NCBI GenBank assembly: GCA_963764825.1
Contig: CAVXUA010000003.1
Coordinates: 310,001 to 374,000, forward strand
Direction of reading: 5' to 3'
Origin: JAZGGS01 sp963764825
GTDB lineage: Bacteria; Bacteroidota; Ignavibacteria; Ignavibacteriales; Ignavibacteriaceae
DNA length: 64,000 bases
The notes under the pieces were generated by a model. It saw only the letters and a program-made list of their open reading frames with translations. It did not search any database and had not been told where the DNA came from. Shown here one piece after another: positions 28,070-38,185 of this stretch (position 1 is the stretch's first letter; each line of letters begins with the position of its first letter). A program made the position numbers and the translations under genes.

Positions 28070-29060
28070 ATGATAAAAAAGATAATAATATTGTTTTTTG
28101 TACTCACACTTCTTTCTGCATGTTCATCATCACATCAGAATTTTATCCCGAAGATAAATGACAGGGTTGTTGCTGATGACAGCAAGAATGAAATCAGTAT
28201 AATTACATACAATATTCAGGCGCTTTGGGAAAAGGAAGACGAAAAAGTAAAGAGCCTGGCTAAATATTTGAATGAATCGAAATTTGATTTTGTAACTATG
28301 CAGGAGGTTTTTGATGAAGATAATCGGGATAGCCTGGTTGAAAATCTGGATCACTCATTTTATAAATCTTTGGTTCCAAGAGTAGATTATGATTGTTTCC
28401 CGGCTAATATGTCTCAGGATGCTGGACTATTTTCAGCCTTCCGAGTTTCCGATAGTTGACCTATCCAAGTACAATTTTGGAGAGGAAACAAAATTTTCAA
28501 ATGGAGCAATTCATCAAATGCTGTCTAAATATGTTTCTATTTCATTTGACTTTTTGGCAAATAAGTCTGTGTTAGGATCCCTGCACCAGATTAACGATTC
28601 AACGCAGTTGTTTTTATTCACTACTCACTTACAATTATTTAGTTCAATATTTCATAAAGCCTATCAATTAAAACAGATTCGCTCGTTTATTACAAATGCT
28701 GTTTCGAAAGTGGTTGAAAACAAAATTGTCAATAATCCAAATAACCTAATTGTAATTTTAACAGGGGATTTGAATTATAATGCCTACAGTGAAGAGGATT
28801 ATTATATTGTCAAACATTTTCTGGGCAATCCAAGAGATTTACATAAAGAATTCAATGGCGACGTTCATGAATATACAAAGATATTAGAATGGATAGGCTT
28901 GTACGGACGGTTTGACTATATTTTTGCGTATGATAGTATTGGATCGGTGCCAATGAGAAAAGTTCATATTAACTCTATCAATGTTACTGATGTAATTGAT
29001 GAAGAGGAGGAGAGCGTGTCCGATCATTACGCAATAATAGCTTCTCTGAAAATTGAGTAA
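28070..29060 (+). CDS. Endonuclease/exonuclease/phosphatase-family lipoprotein (one frameshift)
   Basis: A ~330-residue EEP-fold phosphoesterase with lipoprotein signal (LTLLSACSSS). Catalytic landmarks of the fold are in order: ITYNIQ, MQEVFDE (metal-binding Glu), HLQLFSS, TGDLNYNA and the final SDHYAI. The layout resembles neutral sphingomyelinases more than DNA-repair nucleases, but substrate is unproven. The frame breaks near 28432. It acts at the periplasm or cell surface. The next gene starts 18 bases later. Confidence 0.85.
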
Positions 29061-29078
29061 TATCATTCTACTTATAAA

Positions 29079-29742
29079 ATGAAAATTAAAGCCATAATAA
29101 CCGGTGCAACTGGAATGGTTGGCGAAGGCGTTGTGCACGAATGTCTTCTGCATCCTGATGTAGAATCAGTTTTAGTAATTAATCGCAAACCGTGTGGAGT
29201 AAAACACGAAAAGCTAAAGGAAATTATTCACAAAGATTTATTTGATCTATCTGCGATTGAAGATCAGCTTGCAGGATACAATGCTTGTTACTTTTGTGCA
29301 GGTGTTTCATCCGTTGGGAAAAAAGAAGATGAATACACACATATCACTTATGATTTAACTCTGAATTTTGCTGACACATTTATTAAAGCTTAATCCCGAT
29401 ATGACTTTTTGTTATGTTTCAGGAGTGGGAACAGACAGTACAGAAAAAGGAAGAAGTATGTGGGCTCGCGTAAAAGGTAAAACCGAAAACGATTTGTTGA
29501 AACGTCCATTTAAAGCTGCTTATATGTTTAGGCCAGGATATATTCAGCCGACAAAAGGATTAAAGAACACTTACAAAGCTTATAAAATTTTTGTCCCCCT
29601 TTACCCACTTATAAAATTATTCTTCTCTAAGTATGCTACAACACTAAAGGAAATAGGATTAGCAATGATTAATGTTTCCTTGTATGGATCAGATAAGAAA
29701 ATATTGGAATGCAAAGATATTTCACAAGTATCGAAGAAATAA
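29079..29742 (+). CDS. NAD(P)-binding epimerase-like protein (one frameshift)
   Basis: About 220 residues of an atypical short-chain dehydrogenase. N-terminal ITGATGMVGEGVVHECL is the dinucleotide loop, NRK follows the second strand, and CYVSGVGTDSTEKGRSMWARVKGKTE holds the YxxxK-like region with the tyrosine replaced. RPGYIQPTKG is also typical. The break is near 29390. Substrate unknown. Confidence 0.82.
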
Positions 29743-29817
29743 TCTTATTAAAAAATTATTAGTGCTAATTTGATCATCAATAAGCGCAGCCTTGAAAGCT
29801 GCACTAGTCCCAGATTT

Positions 29818-29870
29818 AAAGGTGAATTTTATTAATTAATCATAAAAATTTCCAATTAATTTTTCACCTT
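29818..29870. terminator. Hairpin between convergent genes
   Basis: AAGGTGAA at 29819-29826 pairs with TTCACCTT at 29863-29870, with further AT-rich pairing inside. It could end transcription of both convergent genes. Confidence 0.4.
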
Positions 29871-30810
29871 ATAACTTAACTACCACTTTACCAATAGTTC
29901 TTCCGCTTTCAACTTCCGTGTGAGCTTTACCCATTTCTGAAAAGGGGAAGGTTTTTGACACATGAGGTTTAATAGCTCCGTTTGCCAGGAATTCCTTCAG
30001 CGTATTCATATATTTTCCGTTTGAAGTCACCAGCAGAAATGAAACATTGACATTCCTCTCTTTAGCTAGTTTTATCACATCATCAGAGAATTCGGGTGTA
30101 GGTATTGAGATGATTGATCCACCATCTTTCACGACTTTCACAGACTTCAGCAAAATATCTCCGTTAAAAGTGTCCAAAACAAAATCAATATCAGATACTA
30201 TCTCTTCAAAGGCCTGGTTACGGTAGTCAATATGTTCATCAGCACCCAAAGACAAAACAAAATCACGATTTTTAGAAGAGGAGGTAGTCACTACATAGGC
30301 CCCAAGGTGTTTAGCGATTTGGATAGCGAAATGTCCCACACCCCCCGAACCGGCATGAATAAGCACCCTGTCATCTTTCTTTACCCTGCCCTGTAAAACC
30401 TGTAAGGCGGTTAAGGCAGCGAGTGTAGTTGCCGCAGCTTCTTCGAACGAAACATTTTCAGGCATTTTTGCCAGATGATTTTCTGGTGCAGCCACAAATT
30501 CTGCATATGCGTTTCCGCGTCCCGGAAAGTTAACCATCCCGAAAACATTATCACCGTTTTTAAATTGAGTTACTTTATCACCCACAGAAATCACTGTACC
30601 AGCAATGTCCCAGCCTAAAATAGCGGGGCGTTCCTCACCATAAATCATAGTGAGAACTTCCTCTATACTTCTTACTTTAAAGTCCACCGGATTTATACTG
30701 ATGGCTTTCACTTTAACCAATACTTCGTTTTCATTTGGAAGAGGTTGTTCAACATCTTTCTGAATCAGGTTTTCAACGCCACCAGCTTTTTCTAAAATAA
30801 TTGCTTTCAT
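29869..30810 (-). CDS. NADP-dependent zinc-free alcohol dehydrogenase / quinone oxidoreductase
   Basis: A 313-residue medium-chain dehydrogenase. N-terminal GroES-like half with PVDFKVRS and GWDIAGTVISVGDKV; nucleotide-binding half with VLIHAGSGGVGHFAIQIAKHLGA and VTTSSSKNRDFV; the end is GKVVVKL. Catalytic-zinc cysteines are absent, as in quinone oxidoreductase-type members that reduce enones or quinones with NADPH. The frame is intact and a single-gene unit is likely. Confidence 0.88.
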   Translation of the reverse strand: MKAIILEKAGGVENLIQKDVEQPLPNENEVLVKVKAISINPVDFKVRSIEEVLTMIYGEERPAILGWDIAGTVISVGDKVTQFKNGDNVFGMVNFPGRGNAYAEFVAAPENHLAKMPENVSFEEAAATTLAALTALQVLQGRVKKDDRVLIHAGSGGVGHFAIQIAKHLGAYVVTTSSSKNRDFVLSLGADEHIDYRNQAFEEIVSDIDFVLDTFNGDILLKSVKVVKDGGSIISIPTPEFSDDVIKLAKERNVNVSFLLVTSNGKYMNTLKEFLANGAIKPHVSKTFPFSEMGKAHTEVESGRTIGKVVVKL

Positions 30811-30943
30811 ACTGATTTTTCCTTTTCTTATATTTTTGCTAAACTATTATTTCAAACTATACTTTTTATAGTTGCTAAACTTTCTGCAATATAATCTAAT
30901 ATCGTGCAATATTTGGAGTTGATTTTCTCCTATAGAAATAAAA

Positions 30944-30976
30944 AAGCCGGTTTCGTTTAAAAACCGGCTTAAGAAT
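30944..30976 (-). terminator. Bidirectional terminator
   Basis: AAGCCGGTTT and AAACCGGCTT pair perfectly around CGTTTAA, with A-rich and T-rich flanks. It lies 22 bases beyond the stop of the large secreted protein. Confidence 0.85.
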
Positions 30977-30997
30977 TTTTGAAAAACAACTAAATAA

Positions 30998-33718
30998 TTA
31001 TTTCATCAAAATCATCTTTTTACTTTGTACAAATGAGCCAGCCTCTATTCTGTAGAAATAAACACCGCTTGTTAAGTTAGCCGCGTTAAAGTCTATAGAA
31101 TGACTACCAGCTGAAAACTCCTTGTTTGTAATCTCTCCAACTACACTTCCAAGTGCATCGAATAAAGTAAGTTTAACTTTACCAGATACTGGTACTGAAA
31201 ATCCTATAGTTGTTGAAGGATTAAAAGGATTCGGATAGTTCTGTGAGAGTGAATAATCCTCCAGAAGAGTAGACTCATCTTCAACTGGAGTTGCCGCCGT
31301 TGAACTAAATACACCCATTCCGTGAGTACCTACAACGGCATAATCATCTACGTCTCTTCCTTTTACCATTGTGCAGACAACATTACCAATAGTGTTAGAA
31401 CCTTCTTGTGCCCAAACTGTAGCGTTGCCGTTTAGGTTAGTAGTGGAATATAATCCTGTGCTGGTTGCAACAAGATATTTCATTGTTCCGTTAGCAGATA
31501 CAGAAGTTACCCACCTGCAGGAAGGTCCGTTACCTGAACCATCGGGATTCTGTTCTAAGTTTCCGCTTATATCAGTCCAATTCGTTCCGCCGTTAATTGA
31601 ACTCCATAAACTTATTACGCTATAATTTGACAATACCACAATAATATTGTCCGCGTTAGCCGGGTCAACATAAATACATATGACATAGCCATTAGGTAAT
31701 CCTGCACTTATATTTACTGGAACAGGGTCGCCAGTGTTTGCACCATCAATTCTAAGTACTTCACCATTACCTCCGCCCACAAATAATCTGTTGGCAGGAA
31801 CTTTTGAAATAGATAGTGCCGTAACATTGCTACCACCAGTTGATGCATTATTCATAGCTACCCAGTTAGCGGCAGTAGATACATCTGTACTTCTGAGAAC
31901 TCGAACACCCGCTGCAAAATACATTATATCATTGCTATTTAGGTCGAGTACGAACGGGTTAACAAATGCAAATGGACCACCAGCTTGGGGTTCGATATAA
32001 TCATCAGCAGTTAGCGTTCCATTTGAGTATTGCTGGCGAAATAACCACCCATTTTGGCCTTCTAGGTATACTGTGTGATCGGTTGCAGATATTTTCCTAA
32101 CTTCGGAATAACCACCATCTGCACCATGACCCCACGCAACCCAGTCTGTATTAAAATCACTAGAAAATGTTGTGTAATTTCCGTTATCCTGAAGTCCGCC
32201 TGCTATAACCATATCATTGGCAGTAAAAGGATCAATCGCTAAAGAATAAAATTGGGATGTAACATAACCCCTACTTATATCTAACCAAGTTACTGGCCGC
32301 GGCGCTTGCGTTTGTGTAACATCATCTGTTCTGCTTATTCCACCATCATGACCAGAGTAAAGTACATTAGAACTTGGAGGATTTAAAAATACCATTGAGT
32401 GTTGATCAGGATGATGATTTGGATATCCTGCTATACTATTATCAGTATCGTAACCGCCTATCCATCCAGCAGCTGTAACTTGAGTTGAAAAGCCATCTGT
32501 TGACCGGTAGATATTGGTTCCACCAACAACTACGAAATTAGCATCGTCGGGTTTTACTTTAATAACCATATCATATGAACCCTGTACGTTTATGCCAAAG
32601 ACATCATTTTGACTCGGACCTGGAGGAGGCAGATTAGCAGTTAAATTTGTCCAATTTGTATTGGATGCATCATATTTCCACAACTCAGTTTGTGTAAGTC
32701 CAGCTCCTGCTGTATAAGCCCAAACGTATAATATGTTTTCATTTGAAGGCGCAATTGCCATAACTATTCTTTCGTAATTAGTTAAAGCACCGGGTGTTAT
32801 AACTGTCCACGTAGCACCATCATCCGCTGAAGTGGAAATACCAGCATCCGTTTCTCCGAAAGGAATTGCAGCGTAGATAACACCTGTAGTAGTGATTTGT
32901 ATATCGGACATTGTAGAACCCGTAAACGTACTTCTAACCATATTCCAATTTGTTCCGCCATCCTGGCTTCTCATAACTACATTAGAAGCTGCCGCAAATA
33001 TGCTACCTGTTGATTTATTAACTGAGATATTGTTCACATAATTCCATACTGAATTCCAAGATTGTGGAGTACCACTTGTGGTAGATGGCAGTAAAGCCCA
33101 GTTCTCACCGTTGTCAATTGATTTAAAGACACCATCACCCAAAAATGTAGCAGAAAAATGAGCTCCGGCTGAATTACCAATGGATTCACCTGTCCCGGCA
33201 TACCATGTATTTTCCTGGCCAGGTCGGGTATCCTGTGCTAAACAGGTTACACTGTGAATAACACTCGGAGAAAGTTTGTTTGCCCAGGTACCCCCGTCAT
33301 CATTCGATTTAAAAATACCACCAGACACCCCACCTGCAAGTATTGTTATATTTGGTGCTGTTTGTGTTCTAACATCAATTCCAAGTGCACGTGTTCTTCC
33401 GCCCCTGTTTATTGGTCCGCGCCTTGTCCAGTTTGCAAGGTTCACTTTGTTGAGTGAAACAGACTCAATTGTAGGTAGATTCGAAGCAAACTCTAATTCC
33501 TTCATCCGAATGTTTTCTGGTATTTCACCGGTAACCGGATCAACGAGCATTCTTCTTTCAAACTCAATTCGTGCAAACGGGTCATCTTTTGGACCTATTT
33601 CAGTCTTAGCATACTTTAAGTCTGTTGTAACAGGCTTATTTTCACTGTAGAAAAACACTATTGCAGCTACAGCAAACAGTAATCCCACAACAAAGACAGT
33701 TAGGTTTTTTTTGTTCAT
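30998..33718 (-). CDS. Large secreted BNR/sialidase-type propeller protein with type IX sorting domain
   Basis: A 906-residue exported protein in an intact frame. Residues 1-25 form a signal anchor; then come many Asp-box (BNR) turns such as SNDDGGTWANKL, SIDNGENWALL, SQDGGTNWNMV, SADDGATWTVI and SINGGTNWTDIS, as in sialidases and Vps10-type propellers. The last ~85 residues form the type IX C-terminal sorting domain: LSQNYPNPFNPSTTIGF, LTLFDALG, GVYFYRIEAG, KKMILMK. No sialidase catalytic set is evident, so a surface-binding or glycan-related role is only a guess. A lipoprotein gene lies 36 bases upstream. Confidence 0.88.
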   Translation of the reverse strand: MNKKNLTVFVVGLLFAVAAIVFFYSENKPVTTDLKYAKTEIGPKDDPFARIEFERRMLVDPVTGEIPENIRMKELEFASNLPTIESVSLNKVNLANWTRRGPINRGGRTRALGIDVRTQTAPNITILAGGVSGGIFKSNDDGGTWANKLSPSVIHSVTCLAQDTRPGQENTWYAGTGESIGNSAGAHFSATFLGDGVFKSIDNGENWALLPSTTSGTPQSWNSVWNYVNNISVNKSTGSIFAAASNVVMRSQDGGTNWNMVRSTFTGSTMSDIQITTTGVIYAAIPFGETDAGISTSADDGATWTVITPGALTNYERIVMAIAPSNENILYVWAYTAGAGLTQTELWKYDASNTNWTNLTANLPPPGPSQNDVFGINVQGSYDMVIKVKPDDANFVVVGGTNIYRSTDGFSTQVTAAGWIGGYDTDNSIAGYPNHHPDQHSMVFLNPPSSNVLYSGHDGGISRTDDVTQTQAPRPVTWLDISRGYVTSQFYSLAIDPFTANDMVIAGGLQDNGNYTTFSSDFNTDWVAWGHGADGGYSEVRKISATDHTVYLEGQNGWLFRQQYSNGTLTADDYIEPQAGGPFAFVNPFVLDLNSNDIMYFAAGVRVLRSTDVSTAANWVAMNNASTGGSNVTALSISKVPANRLFVGGGNGEVLRIDGANTGDPVPVNISAGLPNGYVICIYVDPANADNIIVVLSNYSVISLWSSINGGTNWTDISGNLEQNPDGSGNGPSCRWVTSVSANGTMKYLVATSTGLYSTTNLNGNATVWAQEGSNTIGNVVCTMVKGRDVDDYAVVGTHGMGVFSSTAATPVEDESTLLEDYSLSQNYPNPFNPSTTIGFSVPVSGKVKLTLFDALGSVVGEITNKEFSAGSHSIDFNAANLTSGVYFYRIEAGSFVQSKKMILMK

Positions 33719-33754
33719 AAGTCTTTCCTTTATATTATTTATGATTAAGATAGA

Positions 33755-34204
33755 TTAATTTGCTTCATAACCATGAACCTGGAATTTTGGAGCAGTTTCA
33801 TCTAACTTTTTTGATAAAGACACTACTGCAGTAAATTCGTCTCCCACCTCTAATCCAGGATATTCTTCTTCCATATTAGGGAATAGTTCTTTTGAGGTTT
33901 TTCCAAGAGTAAATAGGAATTTTATTCGTACTTCTTTACCCATCACAAGCTGGGGAAATGCAGAACCATAAACAGCTGAAGTAACTTTAACTAAAGCTAT
34001 ACAAGGAACTTTGGAACAAGGCCCGCTCAAATTTTCAGTATCGGAAACAGGTTCTATTTCTGTAATGGTTCCAACAATTTTTGCAGTACCTGGTGATATA
34101 TCAGATTCCTTCAATGTTTTGTTTTCCCTTGGTGAAGAACAGTTTAAAAGTAGAATTGATAACGTTAAAGCCATGATGGCCAATAAAAATTTTGTAATGC
34201 GCAT
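33755..34204 (-). CDS. Small lipoprotein of unknown function
   Basis: A 149-residue protein with lipoprotein signal (LSILLLNCSSP). The rest is beta-rich: TAKIVGTITEIEPVSD, CIALVKVTSAVYG, KEVRIKFLFT, YPGLEVGDEFTAVV, suggesting an OB-like or small beta-barrel fold. I do not recognise the family. It is just upstream of, and probably cotranscribed with, the BNR protein. Confidence 0.75.
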   Translation of the reverse strand: MRITKFLLAIMALTLSILLLNCSSPRENKTLKESDISPGTAKIVGTITEIEPVSDTENLSGPCSKVPCIALVKVTSAVYGSAFPQLVMGKEVRIKFLFTLGKTSKELFPNMEEEYPGLEVGDEFTAVVSLSKKLDETAPKFQVHGYEAN

Positions 34205-34502
34205 AGTCCTCTCACTTAAGTTTTATAAAAGATAGTTGGTTGGATAATTTAGTGTTAAACCACTATTTGCTAATTGTCAAACGAAGATATAAATAAATAT
34301 ATAACTGCACAATAGCAATGAGAAATAAATATGTTGCCACACTATTATTTTTAATTATTGGATAGGACATTTAATTTTTTAAAAATGTTAAGCAAACCCA
34401 ATAAAATCAATCGGTTTTCAGTCAAGGATGAAGCTATAAACAATCACAAAAGCATAAGGTAATCGAACTCTTTTATCTGATTTAAGAAGGGATTTTAATA
34501 AA
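34205..34502. other. Intergenic region
   Basis: About 300 AT-rich bases upstream of the lipoprotein gene, presumably with its promoter; no confident -10/-35 pair or other motif could be named. Confidence 0.3.
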
Positions 34503-34634
34503 ATGGTTTTTAATTTATCGCCCGAATTGGATAAGCAAGTATTGGAATGGGGAGATATTTTTCAGTTATTAAATAAAAAAATTTTCTTAACTCATACGGT
34601 AAGACATTTGCTCTCACACGTAATCCTTAATTAG
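34503..34634 (+). CDS. Possible small ORF, 43 aa
   Basis: ATG at 34503 follows AAGAAGGGATTTT, and the frame runs to TAG at 34634. It contains LSPELDKQVLEWGDIFQLL and a basic histidine-rich end. It lies alone between two minus-strand genes and ends 3 bases before the next. It could be a real small protein or the remnant of a larger gene. Confidence 0.25.
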   Translation: MVFNLSPELDKQVLEWGDIFQLLNKKIFLTHTVRHLLSHVILN

Positions 34635-34637
34635 GTT

Positions 34638-35111
34638 TTACTTTAAAAGATGATCAACTTCTTCGACTAAATTAGGGCGAGCTTGAGATAATCTTTTAAG
34701 CCCTGCAATTACATCTTTTTGTAAATTTTCAAAATCAAGGTGATTCCCTCCGCCAGGTGTGTAAGAGATAAGTATTTTGTGATACTCATTTGCCAGTTTT
34801 TCGCTCCTTGCCATTATTTCACCCATTGCTTCTGGTGCTCCCCATCCTATTCCGCCTGATTCCTCTGTTAAACTAAGCATAAGACGGCGCATTATATTTC
34901 GTGCAGATTCTAAATCAGCCTCGGCCATTTTTGAAACAACTTCCCCAAGGCCTGTTACGGTACGTTCCTTTAAAGTTTTATCGGTGCTGTAAAGAAATGG
35001 GAAAAGTGCGTTTACTAATTTTAAAGGTGGAAATTTATGGATATCCCCGAGATTTTTTTCAAAATCAACTTGTTCCAAGAATTCCGCCACTTCCTTTTTA
35101 AAGCTGTTCAT
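34638..35111 (-). CDS. DVU0298-like HEAT-repeat protein
   Basis: A 157-residue helical protein. FPPLKLVNALFPFLYS, RTVTGLGEVVSKMAEAD, RRLMLSLTEESGGIGWGAPEAMGEI and the end GLKRLSQARPNLV match the DVU0298-type HEAT family of unknown function. The G-I-G-W-G-A-P-E stretch is its best marker. Full length looks slightly short. The cyclase gene lies 35 bases upstream on the same strand. Confidence 0.75.
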   Translation of the reverse strand: MNSFKKEVAEFLEQVDFEKNLGDIHKFPPLKLVNALFPFLYSTDKTLKERTVTGLGEVVSKMAEADLESARNIMRRLMLSLTEESGGIGWGAPEAMGEIMARSEKLANEYHKILISYTPGGGNHLDFENLQKDVIAGLKRLSQARPNLVEEVDHLLK

Positions 35112-35146
35112 TTTTTATCTAAAACTACCGTGACCGTTATTCTTCA

Positions 35147-36262
35147 TTAAGCGCTTGCCATTGCTGCGTTATTCTCCTCAACACTAAAAAGACCAACAAC
35201 ATATTTTTTCCCTTTTAATTGAGCTATGCCTTTTGATTCAATAGTATATTTTTCATCCAGCTCTTTATCATGTAAAATACTTAGCAGATCTGCTGATACA
35301 AGCAAACATTTTTGTAACTCATTACAGGTTGCTTGAATACGTGATGTGGTGTTTACCGTATCACCGTGGTAGGCAATCTCCTTTTTTACACCACCCAGCT
35401 CCGTAATTATTGCCTCGCCATAGTGCAGACCTGCTTTGAACTCTGGTATTATTTTGTAGGTTTCATTATAATAATCACTTTTCCGTTTTAAAACTCTATC
35501 AAAATCAAAAAAGGTGTTCAGGCAATTATTATCTTTTACTCCTTTTTCCAAATCCCACGTTAATACAACTTCGTCTCCAACATATTGATATATCGAAGCA
35601 TCTCTTTTAATAACCACGTCGGTTAAATCATAAAAGCAATCCTGTATGAGTTGGCTGTATTTTAAATGCCCATGTTCTTCAGCGTATGCTGTTGATGATT
35701 TTAAATCTAAGAACATAAAAATTCTTACTTCCTCTTTAGGGTCATGATATTTACCGAGCATATAGTTTATTAATACGCCTTTTCCAAGTTTATCATTAAT
35801 CTGCAAAATGAAAAGCCCCGTCATTACCGCAATGCTCCAATATATCATTAACAGTAAAAAATTCTGGCTGCTAAAATACTTTATATAAGAGCTGAGCACA
35901 ACATTATGAAATATTGGTTTCCCATACCCTACACTGGCAACGACTATAATAGCTATTGAAGTAAAAACAAAAATGTTAAGTAAGTAAAAGGTTGTTTTCA
36001 TTATTAATGTTTTGCCAAAAGGTTGTTTGCGAAGCAGTTTATTAAAGTATAAAACTTCAAAAGTACCTATGGCAGTTCCACCTATAATTGTAACAATTAC
36101 AGAAACAAATACACTCCTGGATAAATCATACTGTAAGCCAATAATGTTTGTGGAAAGTGAATGATAACTTAAAATGGTGCTCTCAAAAAACACATAGAAA
36201 ACAGCAGCAAAAACCCAATAGCAAACAAGAAAAATAATTTTATATAAATTTATTCTTACCAT
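35147..36262 (-). CDS. Membrane-bound class III adenylate/guanylate cyclase
   Basis: A 371-residue protein. Residues ~1-150 hold about four to five membrane helices; ~185-350 form a class III cyclase domain with IFMFLDLKSSTAYAE (first metal Asp), YVGDEVVLTW (second metal Asp), KAGLHYGEAI, and HGDTVNTTSRIQ (conserved Asn and Arg for the transition state). All residues needed for catalysis appear present, so cyclic nucleotide synthesis is likely; ATP or GTP choice cannot be settled by eye. The frame is intact. Confidence 0.88.
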   Translation of the reverse strand: MVRINLYKIIFLVCYWVFAAVFYVFFESTILSYHSLSTNIIGLQYDLSRSVFVSVIVTIIGGTAIGTFEVLYFNKLLRKQPFGKTLIMKTTFYLLNIFVFTSIAIIVVASVGYGKPIFHNVVLSSYIKYFSSQNFLLLMIYWSIAVMTGLFILQINDKLGKGVLINYMLGKYHDPKEEVRIFMFLDLKSSTAYAEEHGHLKYSQLIQDCFYDLTDVVIKRDASIYQYVGDEVVLTWDLEKGVKDNNCLNTFFDFDRVLKRKSDYYNETYKIIPEFKAGLHYGEAIITELGGVKKEIAYHGDTVNTTSRIQATCNELQKCLLVSADLLSILHDKELDEKYTIESKGIAQLKGKKYVVGLFSVEENNAAMASA

Positions 36263-36438
36263 TGTGCTACTCCTTTGTTGAGGATCTATAGAATAATTTA
36301 TTTTGCAGAAGCATAATCATAAAAAGCATATTTGCCACAATCGCAAAAATCAACATTAATTGTGTGCAGCACCTATGAAACTTAAGTTGCGAAAGGTAAA
36401 TAGTAAAGAGTAAAATGTAAAAATTATTTAATGAATTC

Positions 36439-36825
36439 TTATTTCTTTTTACCAAACTCCAAGAGTTCAATGGGTGCCCCGTTATCTATTATCATCGCCA
36501 CTTTTATTCCTGCAGATATTGTGTGTGCTTCGGTAATAACCTCTTTACCTACTAGCGCATCTTCCATGTTATCCACTTCAAAAGCAATGTGAGGCACTGT
36601 TTGTATAAGTTCTGATATAGGGCTGTCATCTTCGAAGCGCATCCATTCTATACCGTAAGAACTTGTATCAAATCCTGTAACATACATTTTTAAACCTTCA
36701 ATGTATTTTTCATTTGGTTTCTGTTCATTGGTTGGTATGCCTATATGATGAAACTTCCATCCCCAATTATTAATTGAAAGAGGTGGTTCGTATTCTTTTC
36801 TTTTGTAGCTTAAATTCTTTTCCAT
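36439..36825 (-). CDS. VOC-superfamily protein
   Basis: A 128-residue single protein with the beta-alpha-beta-beta-beta pattern of the glyoxalase/bleomycin-resistance fold: WKFHHIGIPTN at the first strand (a metal-type His), HIAFEVDNMEDALVG in the middle and IELLEFGKKK at the end. The substrate is unknown. The 176 bases to the cyclase gene hold nothing recognisable. Confidence 0.78.
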   Translation of the reverse strand: MEKNLSYKRKEYEPPLSINNWGWKFHHIGIPTNEQKPNEKYIEGLKMYVTGFDTSSYGIEWMRFEDDSPISELIQTVPHIAFEVDNMEDALVGKEVITEAHTISAGIKVAMIIDNGAPIELLEFGKKK

Positions 36826-36859
36826 AAAAGTATAGATGTTTACTAAATGTAATTATTAA

Positions 36860-37299
36860 TTAATAATATAAAACTGATAGTGCTTTTACTGCCTTTATAA
36901 CTGTAGCTAAACCTATTAATCCCCACAACGTTACGAATATATAATACGCTTTTAAAAGTTCCGGCTTTCCTGTACGTACTCCGCGTTGCTTCAATTCCAG
37001 ACGTGTAAATACCGCTCTTCCTGCAAAGTATAAATACATGCTTCCCCAGCCATTCCGAAGTAAATCCATAATGGGCTGTTTAATAAGATTAGTAAACCAG
37101 AAAATGGTAAAATCCATAGAGTAATCGAATCCCATCTTGCCTCGCCACGTACATCTGCATAAAACGCAACATCCACTTCTGCTTCAGGTTCAATTAAACC
37201 TAGCTTTGTTGCAAACTTTGGTGTCAGCGCTGATAACACCTGTCCTCCCCATGCAATTAAACCAAAAACGATGAGTAATATTCCCCAGATAATATCCAT
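36860..37299 (-). CDS. Four-helix membrane protein (one frameshift)
   Basis: About 146 residues: helix 1 IIWGILLIVFGLIAWGGQVLSA, a soluble loop FYADVRGEARWDS, helices around TLWILPFSGLLILLN and PLWIYFGMAG, a basic stretch (ELKQRGVRTGKPELLKA) and a final helix. The frame breaks near 37050. I do not recognise the family. It lies in a minus-strand run of small membrane proteins. Confidence 0.68.
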
Positions 37300-37335
37300 C
37301 TTATTTTCTCCTAATTAAGTTGGTTGAAAAATTTT

Positions 37336-37788
37336 TTAGAACATTAATCCATTCAATCGAAGCAAGGAATATATAAGTGTAACTAAACCCCAATAGATAA
37401 AATTTCCCCAGATATAGGTATAGTAAGCTAATGAACCGACTGCTGGATAGACATACTCTCTTTCAAAAAACCAGAGAAATATATTTATATAGATTGAAAT
37501 TGCGCCAGCAACAGCAAACAATACATAACCCCATATTTCTCCTGACAAAACGCCGATTATTCCAGCAGCGAACACAGGTAGAATAAATATCCAATCAGCC
37601 AGAGCAAGCGCATAGGCAGATTTGAAATGAGTTTTATCGCGCCAGTCTTCGCCTTTACCAATTAAGATGTCTTTAGCTTTCTGTCCCTTAGGATTTAACA
37701 GCATAATTAGTTGAGCATATAAAAGTGGTCCGAAAGTTATAACTCCAAAGATTATAATTATCCAGGTTACTATTGTTGGTTTAAGCAT
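37336..37788 (-). CDS. Membrane protein of unknown function
   Basis: About 150 residues with four predicted helices (TWIIIIFGVITFGPLLYAQL; ADWIFILPVFAAGIIGVLSG; GYVLFAVAGAISIYINIFLW; WGLVTLIYSLL) and a cytosolic loop GKGEDWRDKTHFKSAYALA. ATG at 37788 follows AGGAAT closely; a frame from 37827 is less likely. It may be related to its neighbour, judged by layout. Function unknown. Confidence 0.68.
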   Translation of the reverse strand: MLKPTIVTWIIIIFGVITFGPLLYAQLIMLLNPKGQKAKDILIGKGEDWRDKTHFKSAYALALADWIFILPVFAAGIIGVLSGEIWGYVLFAVAGAISIYINIFLWFFEREYVYPAVGSLAYYTYIWGNFIYWGLVTLIYSLLRLNGLMF

Positions 37789-37846
37789 ATTAGATTCCTG
37801 TTTATTCAATAAACCATTGGAATACATTTCTTTGTTCTAGCCACGT

Positions 37847-38146
37847 TTATTTTTCATTATCCGGTAACAAACACTTAGATTTCAGAGTGGATAGAGAGCG
37901 GTACCGGCGCAAATATTTTTTGAGCCCAATAAAAAACAAGATTACACTCAATACTACAGCAACCAAACCACCAATGAAAATAATGAGAATACCTGGAAAC
38001 AGTTTGAAAGCAGAAACGCCGGTTATTAGCACCATAATTGCTGTTCGTGCATAGGCGAAGAATGTACGTTCGTTTGCCAGTGAAGTGCGTTCAAGTGCCA
38101 GGCAATCACGAAGCTCTAGGGATAGTTGTTTAGGCTGATCAGACAT
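37847..38146 (-). CDS. DUF202 (YidH-like) membrane protein
   Basis: A 99-residue protein with the DUF202 signature LALERTSLANERTFFAYARTA before two membrane helices (VSAFKLFPGILIIFIGG and VLSVILFFIGL). Family members are small inner-membrane proteins of unknown role, fused to polyphosphate-linked VTC proteins in eukaryotes. The frame is intact. Confidence 0.88.
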   Translation of the reverse strand: MSDQPKQLSLELRDCLALERTSLANERTFFAYARTAIMVLITGVSAFKLFPGILIIFIGGLVAVVLSVILFFIGLKKYLRRYRSLSTLKSKCLLPDNEK

Positions 38147-38185
38147 CTATTGACCCCTTATATTAATCACTTTAAAATGAACATT

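Noticed and set aside
29790..29812. GCAGC/GCTGC hairpin near 29790
   Set aside because: The stem is short and has no T-run; the longer hairpin at 29818-29870 is a better candidate.
30998..33718. True sialidase enzyme
   Set aside because: Asp-box turns are present, but the arginine triad and other catalytic residues of sialidases were not found.
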